Part shown: positions 42,764-51,089 of the stretch, one piece after another
Position numbering within the stretch: position 1 is the stretch's first letter
Layout: the number at the start of each line of letters is the position of its first letter
Assembly (NCBI GenBank): GCA_965206125.1
Contig: CBDBIN010000046.1
Span: 806,001 to 870,000 of the forward strand
Direction of reading: 5' to 3'
Length of the DNA: 64,000 bases
Source of the DNA: CAXWPM01 sp965206125
GTDB taxonomy: Bacteria; Acidobacteriota; Terriglobia; 20CM-2-55-15
The notes under the pieces: model-generated
Told to the model about the DNA's origin: nothing
Database searches by the model: none
What the model saw: the letters and a program-made list of their open reading frames with translations, nothing else
Made by a program: the position numbers and the translations under genes

Positions 42764-43766
42764 CGCCTCGACGATCCTGATGCGAGTCGACACTGGTCCG
42801 GATTCCGGTCTTGGGCACGTTCGGAGATGCCTCGTGCTCGCCCGCGAACTCGGCCGGCGTGGCCACGACTGTTCGTTTCTTGTTCCCGGCCCGGAAGGAG
42901 CCGCCTACGTTTCGGGGGCGGGCCACGAAGCATTGAGTTTGGGAGCGGAGGAGCTCGACGACCTTAGGAGCGTCGCCGGGTACGTCGATCGGCGCCGTCC
43001 CGGGGCGGTCGTGATCGACAGCTACCGGGCAAGCAACGTCGATGAGCTCCAATTGAACGTTCCCGTGATCGTGCTTGATGACCTGGCAGACCGTTATCTG
43101 CCGGTATCGATTGTCGTGAACGCGGCCGCACATGCCCCGGACCTGAAGTATGCGGTCGCCGACCGGACGCAGTTGCTCCTGGGAACCGAGTACGCGCTGC
43201 TCGAAACGCAGTACGCAACTCTTCCGGACCGGACCGCATCCGGGCGCGTGCTCGTGACCCTCGGGGGTGGGGACAGCGATGGTCTGACCGTCCGCATTGT
43301 CGACTGCCTCGTCGGGTTGCTCGAGGGTGCCCGGTTCGACGTCGTTGTCGGCCCTTTCTTCCCGCCGAGCGTTATCGCATCACTGGAAGACGTGAGCCGT
43401 TCGAACGGCGGCGTCCGTCTTCATAGAGACGTGACGGACTTGCATCCTCTTTATGCGGCATCCGACCTGGTCATTACCGGAGGCGGGCAGACGCTGCTCG
43501 AAGCCGCCGCGACCGGTGCCGCATGTCTTGCGATCAAATTCGCGCCCAACCAGAGGCCGAACATCGAGGGCCTGGCTGACTCCGGCGCCGTCGTCGATGC
43601 GGGCGAAGCTGCCGGTGATGATTTGCCCGACAGGCTGGGTCGGATTGTGCGCGATCTCTGGTCGAACCCGGCCGAACGGGATCGATTGGGCGCCGCGGCC
43701 CGGCAGCGCCTCGACGGTCGCGGGGCCGCACGGATCGCCGATGCCGTCTGCGGGGTGCTCGGATGA
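42747..43766 (+). CDS. pseG: UDP-2,4-diacetamido-2,4,6-trideoxy-altrose hydrolase
   Basis: 339 residues from ATG 42747; ATG 42780 would cut off the first strand (TILMRVDTG), so the earlier start is preferred. GLGHVRRCLVLARELGRRGHDCSFL is the GT-B N-terminal start with the His of the catalytic loop, VIDSYRASNV and VTLGGGDSDGLTV the middle, and SDLVITGGGQTLLEAAATGAACLAI the nucleotide-binding end. PseG removes UDP to release the sugar for PseI. Confidence 0.88.
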   Translation: MPTGSNASTILMRVDTGPDSGLGHVRRCLVLARELGRRGHDCSFLVPGPEGAAYVSGAGHEALSLGAEELDDLRSVAGYVDRRRPGAVVIDSYRASNVDELQLNVPVIVLDDLADRYLPVSIVVNAAAHAPDLKYAVADRTQLLLGTEYALLETQYATLPDRTASGRVLVTLGGGDSDGLTVRIVDCLVGLLEGARFDVVVGPFFPPSVIASLEDVSRSNGGVRLHRDVTDLHPLYAASDLVITGGGQTLLEAAATGAACLAIKFAPNQRPNIEGLADSGAVVDAGEAAGDDLPDRLGRIVRDLWSNPAERDRLGAAARQRLDGRGAARIADAVCGVLG

Positions 43767-44812
43767 ACAAGCCCGCGAATTCTCCCGCTCCGCTTTTCGA
43801 GAATCGGGCCAGATGCTACGTTATCGCCGAAGCCGGCAGCAATCACAACGGCGACTTCGAACAGGCTGTTCGGCTGATCGACGTTGCTGTGGAGAGCAGG
43901 GCGGATGCCGTCAAATTCCAGCTGTTCAAGGCCGAGCTGCTGTATCCACGATCAGCAGGCAGGTCGGACTACCTGAAGCTCGATCGTTCCATTTACGACA
44001 TCATTGAGGAGATGGAAATGCCCTCGGAATGGGTTCCGAGGCTTGCCGAGCATTGCCGGACCCAGGGTATCGACTTCCTCTCCACTCCGTTTGACGAGGG
44101 CGCAGCCGACCTGCTGGAGCCCTTTGTCTCGGTCTTCAAAATTGCATCCTACGAAATGACCCATCACCCCCTGCTTCGACATATTGCACGGAAGGAGAAG
44201 CCGATGATCATCTCCACTGGTACGGCGGACCTTTCAGAAGTCGAGGAGGCGGTCCGGGTGGTCCGGGAGGCGGGTAACGAAGACATCGTCCTGATGCAAT
44301 GTACTGCCGCTTACCCGGCTCCTCCCGAGAGCGTGAACGTTCGCGCCATGGAGACGTTGCATCGGGCGACGGACCTTCCGGTCGGGCTGTCCGACCATTC
44401 AAGGGATCCTACCGTGGCACCGATGGCGGCGGTGGCGCTAGGAGCTTCGGTGATCGAGAAGCACTTCACGCTGAGTCGCGATCTCCAGGGTCCGGACCAT
44501 GCTTTTTCGGTCGAGCCCGACGAGTTGCGCCGCATGGTGTCCCGCATACGGGACGTCGAAGCCGTTCTGGGGGACGGGCGGAAAGTCCCACACGCCGTGG
44601 AGGAGGAGCTCCGCCGGTTTGCGCGACGAACGGTTTTCGCGACCCGGGCGATCGAACCTGGGGAGACGCTCTCGGGTGAGAACATTGCCGTATTACGTCG
44701 CGGTGTCCGCGAGTTCGGATTCGGGCCGGACGAGTTCGACTGCCTGTTGGGCCGTGTTGCCGCCAGGCACATCGTCCCCGAGAGCGTACTGACTCTCGGG
44801 GACCTTGAATGA
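43763..44812 (+). CDS. pseI: Pseudaminic acid synthase
   Basis: 349 residues, ATG 43763. NeuB fold: CYVIAEAGSNHNGDFEQAVRL, ADAVKFQLFKAELLYP, STPFDEGAADLLEPF, FKIASYEMTHHPLL, LMQCTAAYPAPPESVN and GLSDHSRDPTVAPMAAVALGA, then a SAF domain with RRTVFATRAIEPGETL and RRGVREFGFGPDEFD. The K-I-A-S-Y-E-M/T and SDHS motifs are those of PseI rather than sialic acid NeuB. Third NeuB-type protein in the window. Confidence 0.9.
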   Translation: MNKPANSPAPLFENRARCYVIAEAGSNHNGDFEQAVRLIDVAVESRADAVKFQLFKAELLYPRSAGRSDYLKLDRSIYDIIEEMEMPSEWVPRLAEHCRTQGIDFLSTPFDEGAADLLEPFVSVFKIASYEMTHHPLLRHIARKEKPMIISTGTADLSEVEEAVRVVREAGNEDIVLMQCTAAYPAPPESVNVRAMETLHRATDLPVGLSDHSRDPTVAPMAAVALGASVIEKHFTLSRDLQGPDHAFSVEPDELRRMVSRIRDVEAVLGDGRKVPHAVEEELRRFARRTVFATRAIEPGETLSGENIAVLRRGVREFGFGPDEFDCLLGRVAARHIVPESVLTLGDLE

Positions 44813-45276
44813 AGGTGCGGCTAGCAAGTCGCGAGGACGCGGAGTTGCTGTGGAAGTGGAGGAACGATGCCACCGTACGCGCCTCCGCATTTTCGGGCGA
44901 CCTGATCCCGTGGGAAACCCACGACGTATGGTTTGCCTCCCGGCTGGAAGACGTCGGTTGCAGGATGTACATTCTTGAAGAGCTCGATGCGCCGGTGGTT
45001 CAAGTGCGCTATGAAAGGACGGAAGCCGCGACCGCGGACGTTGGCGGTATCTCCGTGGCCTCGTCCCATCGCCGCAGGGGCTTCGGCACCGTCGCACTCG
45101 GGATGACGCTGCCGATGGCTATGGAGGAGTTGGAGGTCGACCGCATCCGTGCTTTCGTCAAGCTCAAAAACGTCGGCTCTGCAACCATGTTTGAGGCTGC
45201 GGACTTTAGGCGCTGCGGTGAGGACCGCCGATCCAACACACCCTGCCACCGGTACGAATACCCGGGGTGTAGATGA
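44809..45276 (+). CDS. pseH: GNAT N-acetyltransferase (PseH-like)
   Basis: 155 residues, ATG 44809 (ATGA with pseI). VRLASREDAELLWKWRNDATVRASAF is the PseH-type start with W-R-N, and ISVASSHRRRGFGTVALGMTL is the GNAT acyl-CoA loop (R-R-G-F-G). FVKLKNVGSATMFEAADFRR is the final strand. Expected to N4-acetylate the PseC product. Its order after pseI instead of before pseG differs from many species. Confidence 0.75.
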   Translation: MKVRLASREDAELLWKWRNDATVRASAFSGDLIPWETHDVWFASRLEDVGCRMYILEELDAPVVQVRYERTEAATADVGGISVASSHRRRGFGTVALGMTLPMAMEELEVDRIRAFVKLKNVGSATMFEAADFRRCGEDRRSNTPCHRYEYPGCR

Positions 45277-46169
45277 CGTACGGACGGATACTGGTGACGG
45301 GCGCCGCGGGCATGACCGCCAGTTACGTTCCCGACGTGTTTAGAGGCTGCGAATTGATCCTCACCGATCTCGTCGACGCTCCAGAGGTGCTGGATATCAC
45401 CGACGCATCGGTCGTGCGGCAGGTTGTGGGGGATCGCCGGCCGGACGTCGTGCTGCACCTGGCAGCCGCTACGGATGTCGATCGTTGCGAGCAGGAACCG
45501 GACTGGGCCCATCGGACGAACGGGGTCGGGACCGAGAACGTCGCGAATGCCTGCCGCGAGTTCGAAGCGACGATGGTGTACTCGAGTACGGCCGCCGTAT
45601 TTGCGGGAGATAAGACGGACCCCTATGTGGAGTCCGACGCCACCACCCCCTCCAACGCCTACGGCCGATCCAAGCTCGACGGCGAACATGCCGTCGCCCG
45701 CATCGTTCCACGCTATTTCATCGTACGCGCCGGCTGGATGATCGGCGGCGGCAAGCGGGACAAGAAGTTCGTCGGTAAGATCGTCAGCCTCATCGCTGAA
45801 GGCCGGACTGAACTCAAGGCCGTCGACGACAAGTTCGGGAGCCCGACCTACGCGGCCGATCTGATCGGGGGTTTGCGTCGGCTGCTGGAGACCGAGGCTT
45901 ACGGGCTCTACCACATGGTCAACGACGGGCTTGTCTCGCGCTACGACGTGGCCGTAGCGATTTGCGATATCCTCGGGCGTCCGGACATCCATGTCGAGCC
46001 GGTGTCCTCGGACGAGTTCCCATTGCCAGCGCCACGTGGCCGTTCCGAGGCGATGAGAAACCTCAAACTGGAGACGCTCGGGATGCCGCCGATGCGAGCC
46101 TGGCGGGATGCGCTCGAAGAATACGTCGTGAGCGAGTTGAGGCCCGCGGAGGACCGGATCGAGCGATGA
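45273..46169 (+). CDS. RmlD-like NDP-sugar reductase
   Basis: 298 residues, ATG 45273. ILVTGAAGMTASYVPDVF, VLDITDASVVRQVVGDRRPDVVLHLAAATDVDRCEQEPDWA, VYSSTAAVF and NAYGRSKLDGEHAV (Tyr-x3-Lys) are typical of dTDP-4-dehydrorhamnose reductases. Signature parts fit an RmlD-fold reductase, but no RmlA/B/C genes are near, so a modified role on a NulO precursor or other 4-keto sugar is possible. Ends the pse operon. Confidence 0.75.
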   Translation: MTYGRILVTGAAGMTASYVPDVFRGCELILTDLVDAPEVLDITDASVVRQVVGDRRPDVVLHLAAATDVDRCEQEPDWAHRTNGVGTENVANACREFEATMVYSSTAAVFAGDKTDPYVESDATTPSNAYGRSKLDGEHAVARIVPRYFIVRAGWMIGGGKRDKKFVGKIVSLIAEGRTELKAVDDKFGSPTYAADLIGGLRRLLETEAYGLYHMVNDGLVSRYDVAVAICDILGRPDIHVEPVSSDEFPLPAPRGRSEAMRNLKLETLGMPPMRAWRDALEEYVVSELRPAEDRIER

Positions 46170-46234
46170 GTGTCGAGGAGCGATCCAGTCGGATCTCACC
46201 AGCAGTGCGCCCCGGTCTTGTCGTCAGACCTCTT

Positions 46235-46303
46235 CTGTAGGTGCGGTCTATGACCGCACGCCTTGCGGAGTCAGCATGAAGTGCGCTCATAGAGCGCCGC
46301 TAC
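46235..46303 (+). repeat. GCGGTC palindrome, copy R2
   Basis: GTGCGGTC/GACCGCAC stem with TATG-type loop at 46241-46258, followed by GCGCTCATAGAGCGC (46283-46297) and GCTAC (46299-46303). Same family as R1, with one arm changed to GTGCGGTC and compensated in the other arm, which suggests that the stem is maintained. Lies between the RmlD-like stop and the next GTG. Confidence 0.7.
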
Positions 46304-46348
46304 CGTTAGGCGGCTATCACCACGGACAGCTAGCCGCCCGCGGACCTC

Positions 46349-47416
46349 GTGATCCCGAAACAACCGGAACCAAAGGTCACGGTCCTGATGACCGTGTACA
46401 ACGGTGTCGACTACCTCCGTGAAGCGATCGAGGGTGTTCTCGATCAGACCTTCGAGGATTTTGAATTCCTGATCATCGACGATGCCAGCACGGACGATTC
46501 GGTCGCACTCATTCGGTCGTATCCGGACCCGCGAATTCGCCTCGTCCTGAACGAAGAGAACGTCGGTCAGGCTCCCTCCCTCAACAAGGGACTCTCGCTG
46601 GCACGGGGCCGTTACATCGCCCGTCTCGATCAGGATGACGCGTGCCTGCCCGCCCGGCTTACCGAGCAGGTTCGGCTGCATGAAACGCATCCCGACGTCG
46701 CCGTCTCCTGCACGTGGGAATACACGATCGATTCGGGCGGCCGGCGGGTCCGCGAGTGGAAAGCCGGAATCGACGATTTTGGCAGCTATGTCGGAATGCT
46801 CGCGCTCGGCCTTGTTCCCGTTTGGCACCCTTCGGCGATGTTCCGCCGCGAGATGGTTCTGGGACTCGGCGGCTACGACCCATCGTTCGCGCCCGCGGAA
46901 GACTATGAGCTGTGGTGGCGCATTGCCATGGCCCGCGGGAATGGCGCGATCGTACCGCAGTTCCTCGTGCTCCAGCGGGTTCACGGGGCGCGCCAATCCG
47001 TAACCCGACGGTCGATACAGGAAGCCAACACCCGGCGGGCCCACGAGAAGTTCATAGCAGAGTTCTCCGGCCCCGCCGAAGCCGAAGCGCTGGGCTTCCT
47101 CCTGAGGATGGAGGCCGGTTTCTGGAAGGCCTGCCGCTCGCGAGGCCTCTCGCGAACCCTCAAAGGCCTTCCGGCCATGCTGGATGTCGTGGTCCGCAAG
47201 CTGGAGTTGTCCAAGACCGAAGCGACATCCCTCCGCCGGACCATATACCGCCGCCTGGGCCCCGGAGTCCGGCTCGGCGCCCAGACCCGCCTCCCCGCAT
47301 TGTTTCTCTACCCCGCGCTCATCGGCCTGTCTCCGATGCTCGTCTCCCCCTTCCGGAGAGCGGCCGCTTTCATCAAGCGCACACTCCCCGAACTGCGGTA
47401 TCGGTTTTTTCAGTAA
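46349..47416 (+). CDS. Glycosyltransferase family 2
   Basis: 355 residues from GTG 46349. VTVLMTVYNGVDYLREAIEGVLDQTFEDFEFLIIDDASTDDSV is the GT2 start region, YIARLDQDDACLP the D-x-D motif and PAEDYELWWRIA the catalytic base region. It would add a sugar from NDP- or CMP-donor in the cytoplasm. The C-terminal 60 residues hold a hydrophobic patch that may bind the membrane. Followed by a CAGT-type hairpin. Confidence 0.87.
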   Translation: MIPKQPEPKVTVLMTVYNGVDYLREAIEGVLDQTFEDFEFLIIDDASTDDSVALIRSYPDPRIRLVLNEENVGQAPSLNKGLSLARGRYIARLDQDDACLPARLTEQVRLHETHPDVAVSCTWEYTIDSGGRRVREWKAGIDDFGSYVGMLALGLVPVWHPSAMFRREMVLGLGGYDPSFAPAEDYELWWRIAMARGNGAIVPQFLVLQRVHGARQSVTRRSIQEANTRRAHEKFIAEFSGPAEAEALGFLLRMEAGFWKACRSRGLSRTLKGLPAMLDVVVRKLELSKTEATSLRRTIYRRLGPGVRLGAQTRLPALFLYPALIGLSPMLVSPFRRAAAFIKRTLPELRYRFFQ

Positions 47417-47489
47417 TCAGTAATCAGTCGTCAGTTGTCAGTCAGGAGGGGCCTTCTTACAACTGATTACTGATAACTGATAACTAACT
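47410..47489 (+). repeat. CAGT-type inverted-repeat hairpin element, copy C
   Basis: Left arm 47410-47445 of TCAGTAATCAGT-type repeats; right arm 47459-47489 of ACTGATTACTGATAACT repeats, separated by GGAGGGGCC-like unpaired bases. It begins over the last codon of the GT2 and ends just upstream of the next ATG. Same family as copies at 15262 and 19587. Confidence 0.75.
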
Positions 47490-47495
47490 CCCCCA

Positions 47496-48599
47496 ATGTC
47501 CATCCCCGCCGCCCCTCTCCCCACCTTGCGCGACATTCTCCATACGCTGACGACCTCCCCTTACAGCAACGACGGACCCTGGGCGCTCGACTCCCAGCAG
47601 ACAAGTGTCTTCGGACAGGGACGCTCGGCGTTGGTCGTGGGCATCGACGCCCTCCGACGGGCACGAAACGCCAGGAGCGTGCGCGTCTGGTTCCCCGGTT
47701 ATATCTGTGAGGATGCTCTCGGGGTGCTGCGCGGCCGGCCGGTGGACCTCGCGTTCTATCCCGTCAGAGAGGATCTCGTGCCGGATTGGGATTGCGTCGG
47801 CGGGGACGGCCTGGATTCCGTGGATCTGGAAGTGTTCGTCCTGGTCCACTACTTCGGTTTCCCGAACGATGGGACCGCGGCTCGAAGCTTCTGTGACCGT
47901 CGCGAGATGGTTCTGATCGAAGACGGCGCGCATGTGGCCGGCCCGCTCGCCGGCATGGGTGAAGGCGACATGACGTTCTACAGCCCGTCGAAGATCCTTG
48001 CGGGTCCTCAAGGAGGCGTCCTCGCCGCCGCACCCTCACTCGTTGCGCTACCGCCCACCACGTCGTCTGCCTGGATCTCAGGACCCACAATACGGTGGTT
48101 GATCGTCCGGTTGGCTCAGAAGGTGTGTGTCCGTCTCGGCATTCCCTGGCATGGGCTCACAGGCCTGGAGCCCGCTGAATCCAGCCTCGGCTCTGAACAC
48201 TGCGACCGCTTTACGCTCCGCATGCTGAGTGTGACTTCACGGCATTTGGCAGAAGCCATCGAAAAGCGCCGGGCCAACTACCGCGTCATGTCCGAAGGGT
48301 GCCTGGGGATTGTCGGCGCGCGGCCATTCCGAGCGGAACTACCCGACGAAGTCTGCCCATACGTCTTTCCAGTAATCGTCGACGATGGCAGTGCCCGGAT
48401 GGTCCAGGCCCTGAAAGAATCGGGAGTCCCCGCGTCCGAATGGCCGGACCTACCGAGCGAAGTACTTGCCCGGTCCCAGGAACATCGGGTTGCGCTGGAT
48501 ATGTACAGGCGACTGATGCTGTTGCCGGTTCACCAGAGCTTACGGCCCACGGATCTACAGTTGATGGTCCACCGGTTGCGCAACGTAGTTGCCGCGTAA
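47496..48599 (+). CDS. DegT-like PLP-fold protein
   Basis: 367 residues, ATG 47496. Fold-type I aminotransferase features: FGQGRSALVVGIDALRRA, VFVLVHYFGFPND, VLIEDGAHVAGPLAGM and a Lys in the usual PLP place (FYSPSKILAGPQGGVLA). The sequence is divergent from LegC and PseC and the N-terminal ring region is shorter. Homologues are known in exopolysaccharide loci beside FemAB-like genes, which is the arrangement here (TAATG overlap with the next gene). Product unknown. Confidence 0.6.
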   Translation: MSIPAAPLPTLRDILHTLTTSPYSNDGPWALDSQQTSVFGQGRSALVVGIDALRRARNARSVRVWFPGYICEDALGVLRGRPVDLAFYPVREDLVPDWDCVGGDGLDSVDLEVFVLVHYFGFPNDGTAARSFCDRREMVLIEDGAHVAGPLAGMGEGDMTFYSPSKILAGPQGGVLAAAPSLVALPPTTSSAWISGPTIRWLIVRLAQKVCVRLGIPWHGLTGLEPAESSLGSEHCDRFTLRMLSVTSRHLAEAIEKRRANYRVMSEGCLGIVGARPFRAELPDEVCPYVFPVIVDDGSARMVQALKESGVPASEWPDLPSEVLARSQEHRVALDMYRRLMLLPVHQSLRPTDLQLMVHRLRNVVAA

Positions 48600-49630
48600 T
48601 GGACGAATCGCTCCGCTTCGTCGAAAGCGCGTTCTCGCAAGCCGAGTGGACGGATATCGTCTCCGGTTTCGAGGACCTAAGCCTGATGCAGACCTGGGAA
48701 TACGGCGCTGCTTTCTCGACCGATAGGAGGTGGCATATCGTCCGTGGCGTCTTCGAGCGAGCCGGCGAGCGGGTCGGCGCCGTCCAGGCCGTGACGAGAA
48801 GGGCCCCGGTCCTCGCCGGCGGGCTCGTCTGGATCAACCGTGGTCCGCTCTGGCGGCGAAGCGGCGGAACGGACCCGCGAATCGTCGGAGATCTGCTTCG
48901 AGCGTTGCGGCGGCACTGGGTCGAAAATCGCGGGATGTACCTCCGCATCGCTCCCGCAGCGGGGGCCAACGAACTGGATCCCGCGTCTGCGGAGTCGGCG
49001 GGCTACGGTGTCGCCCCGGATGGGAATGGATGGGTGTCGGCACGACTCGATCTATCGTCGTCTCTGGATGCCCTGCGAGCGGGTCTCGACAAGACGTGGC
49101 GGAACAGTCTTGCCAACGCGGAACGGCGGGGTCTGGAGGTGCTGCCCGATTCGGCGGAGTCCTTCGACCTGGTGCTCTCTGTCTACACCAAACAACAATT
49201 AGCACATCCGTACCAGACCACCGTCACGCCGGAGTTTCTGCGTCGTCTCCAGAGTCGGCTTCCTTCGGACCGCAAGCTCCTGGCGCTTACCGCGCGGGAT
49301 CGCGAACAACCACTGGGAGGCATCCTGATCGCCCGGTATGGTTCGACAGGGGAGTATCTCGTCGGCGCGATCGAAGATGCGGGGAGGGCCGTGAATGCCG
49401 GCCAGTTGCTCGTCTGGGAGGCTGTCTCCCGTCTCAAAGCCCTCGGCTTTCGCTGCCTGGATCTCGGCGGAATGGATCCCCGGTATACGTCTGAAGGCGT
49501 GATGCGGTTCAAGTCCGGCCTGAACGCCCGCCCGTACACCTATGTCGGCGAGTTCGAAGCTTCGAACAGAAGCTGGACCAACCGAGCGGTACGGTGGCGC
49601 GTCAGTAGAGCCCGAAAAGGAATCGTGTGA
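48599..49630 (+). CDS. FemAB/GNAT-like acyltransferase
   Basis: 343 residues from ATG 48599, overlapping the previous TAA. SLMQTWEYGAAFSTDRRW, VRGVFERAGERVGAVQAVTRRAPVLAGGLVWINRGPLW, TWRNSLANAERRGLEVLP and the GNAT-like block GRAVNAGQLLVWEAVSRLKALGFRCLDLGGMDP are typical of FemAB-related proteins that link amino acids or acyl groups to glycans. VMRFKSGLNARPYTYVGEFE is the family's characteristic C-terminus (F-K-x-G). Likely part of a three-gene set with its PLP-fold and deacetylase neighbours. Confidence 0.7.
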   Translation: MDESLRFVESAFSQAEWTDIVSGFEDLSLMQTWEYGAAFSTDRRWHIVRGVFERAGERVGAVQAVTRRAPVLAGGLVWINRGPLWRRSGGTDPRIVGDLLRALRRHWVENRGMYLRIAPAAGANELDPASAESAGYGVAPDGNGWVSARLDLSSSLDALRAGLDKTWRNSLANAERRGLEVLPDSAESFDLVLSVYTKQQLAHPYQTTVTPEFLRRLQSRLPSDRKLLALTARDREQPLGGILIARYGSTGEYLVGAIEDAGRAVNAGQLLVWEAVSRLKALGFRCLDLGGMDPRYTSEGVMRFKSGLNARPYTYVGEFEASNRSWTNRAVRWRVSRARKGIV

Positions 49631-50204
49631 GCTCCCGAGCAAACCGTTCCAAAGCCGTTCGGCGGTCATAGACCGCCGCTACAGAAGACCGAGCAGCGTA
49701 CCCGCCCCCTGTAGCGGCGGTCTATGACCGTCGAAATCTAACTCCGAAGCAGAAGAGTTCGTTTCAAGCAGCACTGCCGATGAGCGAGACTCTCCCTGTA
49801 GCGGCGGTCTATGACCATTGCTGTCCAAAACAATCCGAAAACGTGTTTCGGACGGGGTTAACCGCCTTTGTTATCAACAGCGCGGTCGAGACCGGGAGTT
49901 GAGGTCTCTATTGGCGTTCCCAGGCTGTCCAAGATAGCGCTTCTGCCATACTGGGTCTCAATTCCAGTCGAGAATCGCCCCAAGTGAGCGTCTGGGACCA
50001 CTCTGGGAGTACCTGACGTCGGGCTGAATAACTCTCAAGGATCGTAGGCTGTCCAAGAACGGCAGCCAGCAAGAAGCTGTTTTGGACAAGGGTGGTCTAT
50101 GACCGCCGAAATCTAACTCCGAAGCAGAAGAGTTCGTTTCAAGCAGCACTACCGATGAGCGAGACACTGCCTGTAGCGGCGGTCTATGACCGCCGAAATC
50201 GATA
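49631..50204 (+). repeat. Gene-free repeat-rich spacer
   Basis: About 570 bases without a plausible gene. It holds five GCGGTC-type palindromes (R3 pair at 49659-49685 and 49709-49733, then 49796-49816, 50091-50108 and 50171-50195), two near-identical 85-base units (49732-49816 and 50107-50191) and several CTGTCCAA segments, one in inverted form (TTTTGGACAAG near 50080). The last palindrome ends 9 bases before the next ATG. No rRNA or tRNA is visible. Confidence 0.8.
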
Positions 50205-51089
50205 ATGGCGACCCAGCAGTATCCAACCTGGCTATCCCCCTGGTACCGACTCGGACCGGTCCTGCTTCCCGCCCACCGCATCCTGTCTCGGCTTCGAATC
50301 CGGCCTTCATCGCCGGGCTTCCGTGTTCTGCTGTTCCATCACATTCCAGCGGACCGGCTGACCCGGTTCGAACGTCTTGTCCGTTACCTCCAGGACAACC
50401 AGGGCCTCTTGACGCCCGACGAGTGCCGGCAATGGTTGGCGGGCGAAGGGAACAGGCCGACCGCCGGCCGGGAACCCTGCCTGTTGACCTTCGACGACGG
50501 CTTCGGAAGCCAGGCCAGGGCGGCCCGCGAAGTACTCGGTCCGCTCGGTATCAGTGCGGTCTTCTTCGTCTGCCCGGGCCTGATGGCCACGGCGCCGGAC
50601 GAGCAGCGTGCGGCGATCGCGGAACATGTGTTCGCGGGCGCCATTCCTGCAGCCCGACTGCCGGCGGACATGGCGCTCATGTCCTGGGACGACGTCAAGG
50701 GACTGGCCGCGGCGGGTCACGCGATCGGTTCGCACACGGGAAGCCACGGGCGGCTGACCACGCTCGGGGAAACCGAACGCAAGAGGGAGATCGTCGACTC
50801 CGGGGACCTGCTGGCTTCGCGTCTGGGAAGGCCGGTCGAGTGGTTTGCCTACCCGTTCGGCAACATCGAATCGATTGACGCCCAAGCACTAGAAATCATC
50901 CGCCGGCGTTACGATATGTGCTGTAGTGGGGTCGCCGGCCTGAACACTGCGGCGACCGACCCCCTGGCCGTCCTCCGTCAGAACGTCGATCTGGACCTGT
51001 CCTTCACCTACCAGCGCTTCGTGATCGAAGGCGGAATGGATTTCGTCTATAAGGGCGCAGCGCGCCAATACCGGTCCATGGTTTCGTGA
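50205..51089 (+). CDS. Polysaccharide deacetylase family protein
   Basis: 294 residues, ATG 50205. FRVLLFHHIPADRL, LLTFDDGFGSQARAAREVL (metal and catalytic D-D motif), AGHAIGSHTGSHGRL (H-x3-H metal motif) and FAYPFGNIESIDA are the NodB-homology motifs. No signal peptide is obvious, although the N-terminus is hydrophobic in parts. It should remove N-acetyl or related acyl groups from sugar chains. Stop overlaps the next GTG as GTGA. Confidence 0.85.
   Translation: MATQQYPTWLSPWYRLGPVLLPAHRILSRLRIRPSSPGFRVLLFHHIPADRLTRFERLVRYLQDNQGLLTPDECRQWLAGEGNRPTAGREPCLLTFDDGFGSQARAAREVLGPLGISAVFFVCPGLMATAPDEQRAAIAEHVFAGAIPAARLPADMALMSWDDVKGLAAAGHAIGSHTGSHGRLTTLGETERKREIVDSGDLLASRLGRPVEWFAYPFGNIESIDAQALEIIRRRYDMCCSGVAGLNTAATDPLAVLRQNVDLDLSFTYQRFVIEGGMDFVYKGAARQYRSMVS

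Noticed and set aside
49659..50195. CRISPR array from repeated GCGGTC units
   Set aside because: Spacing is irregular, units are palindromic and dispersed over 15 kb, and no cas genes are present.
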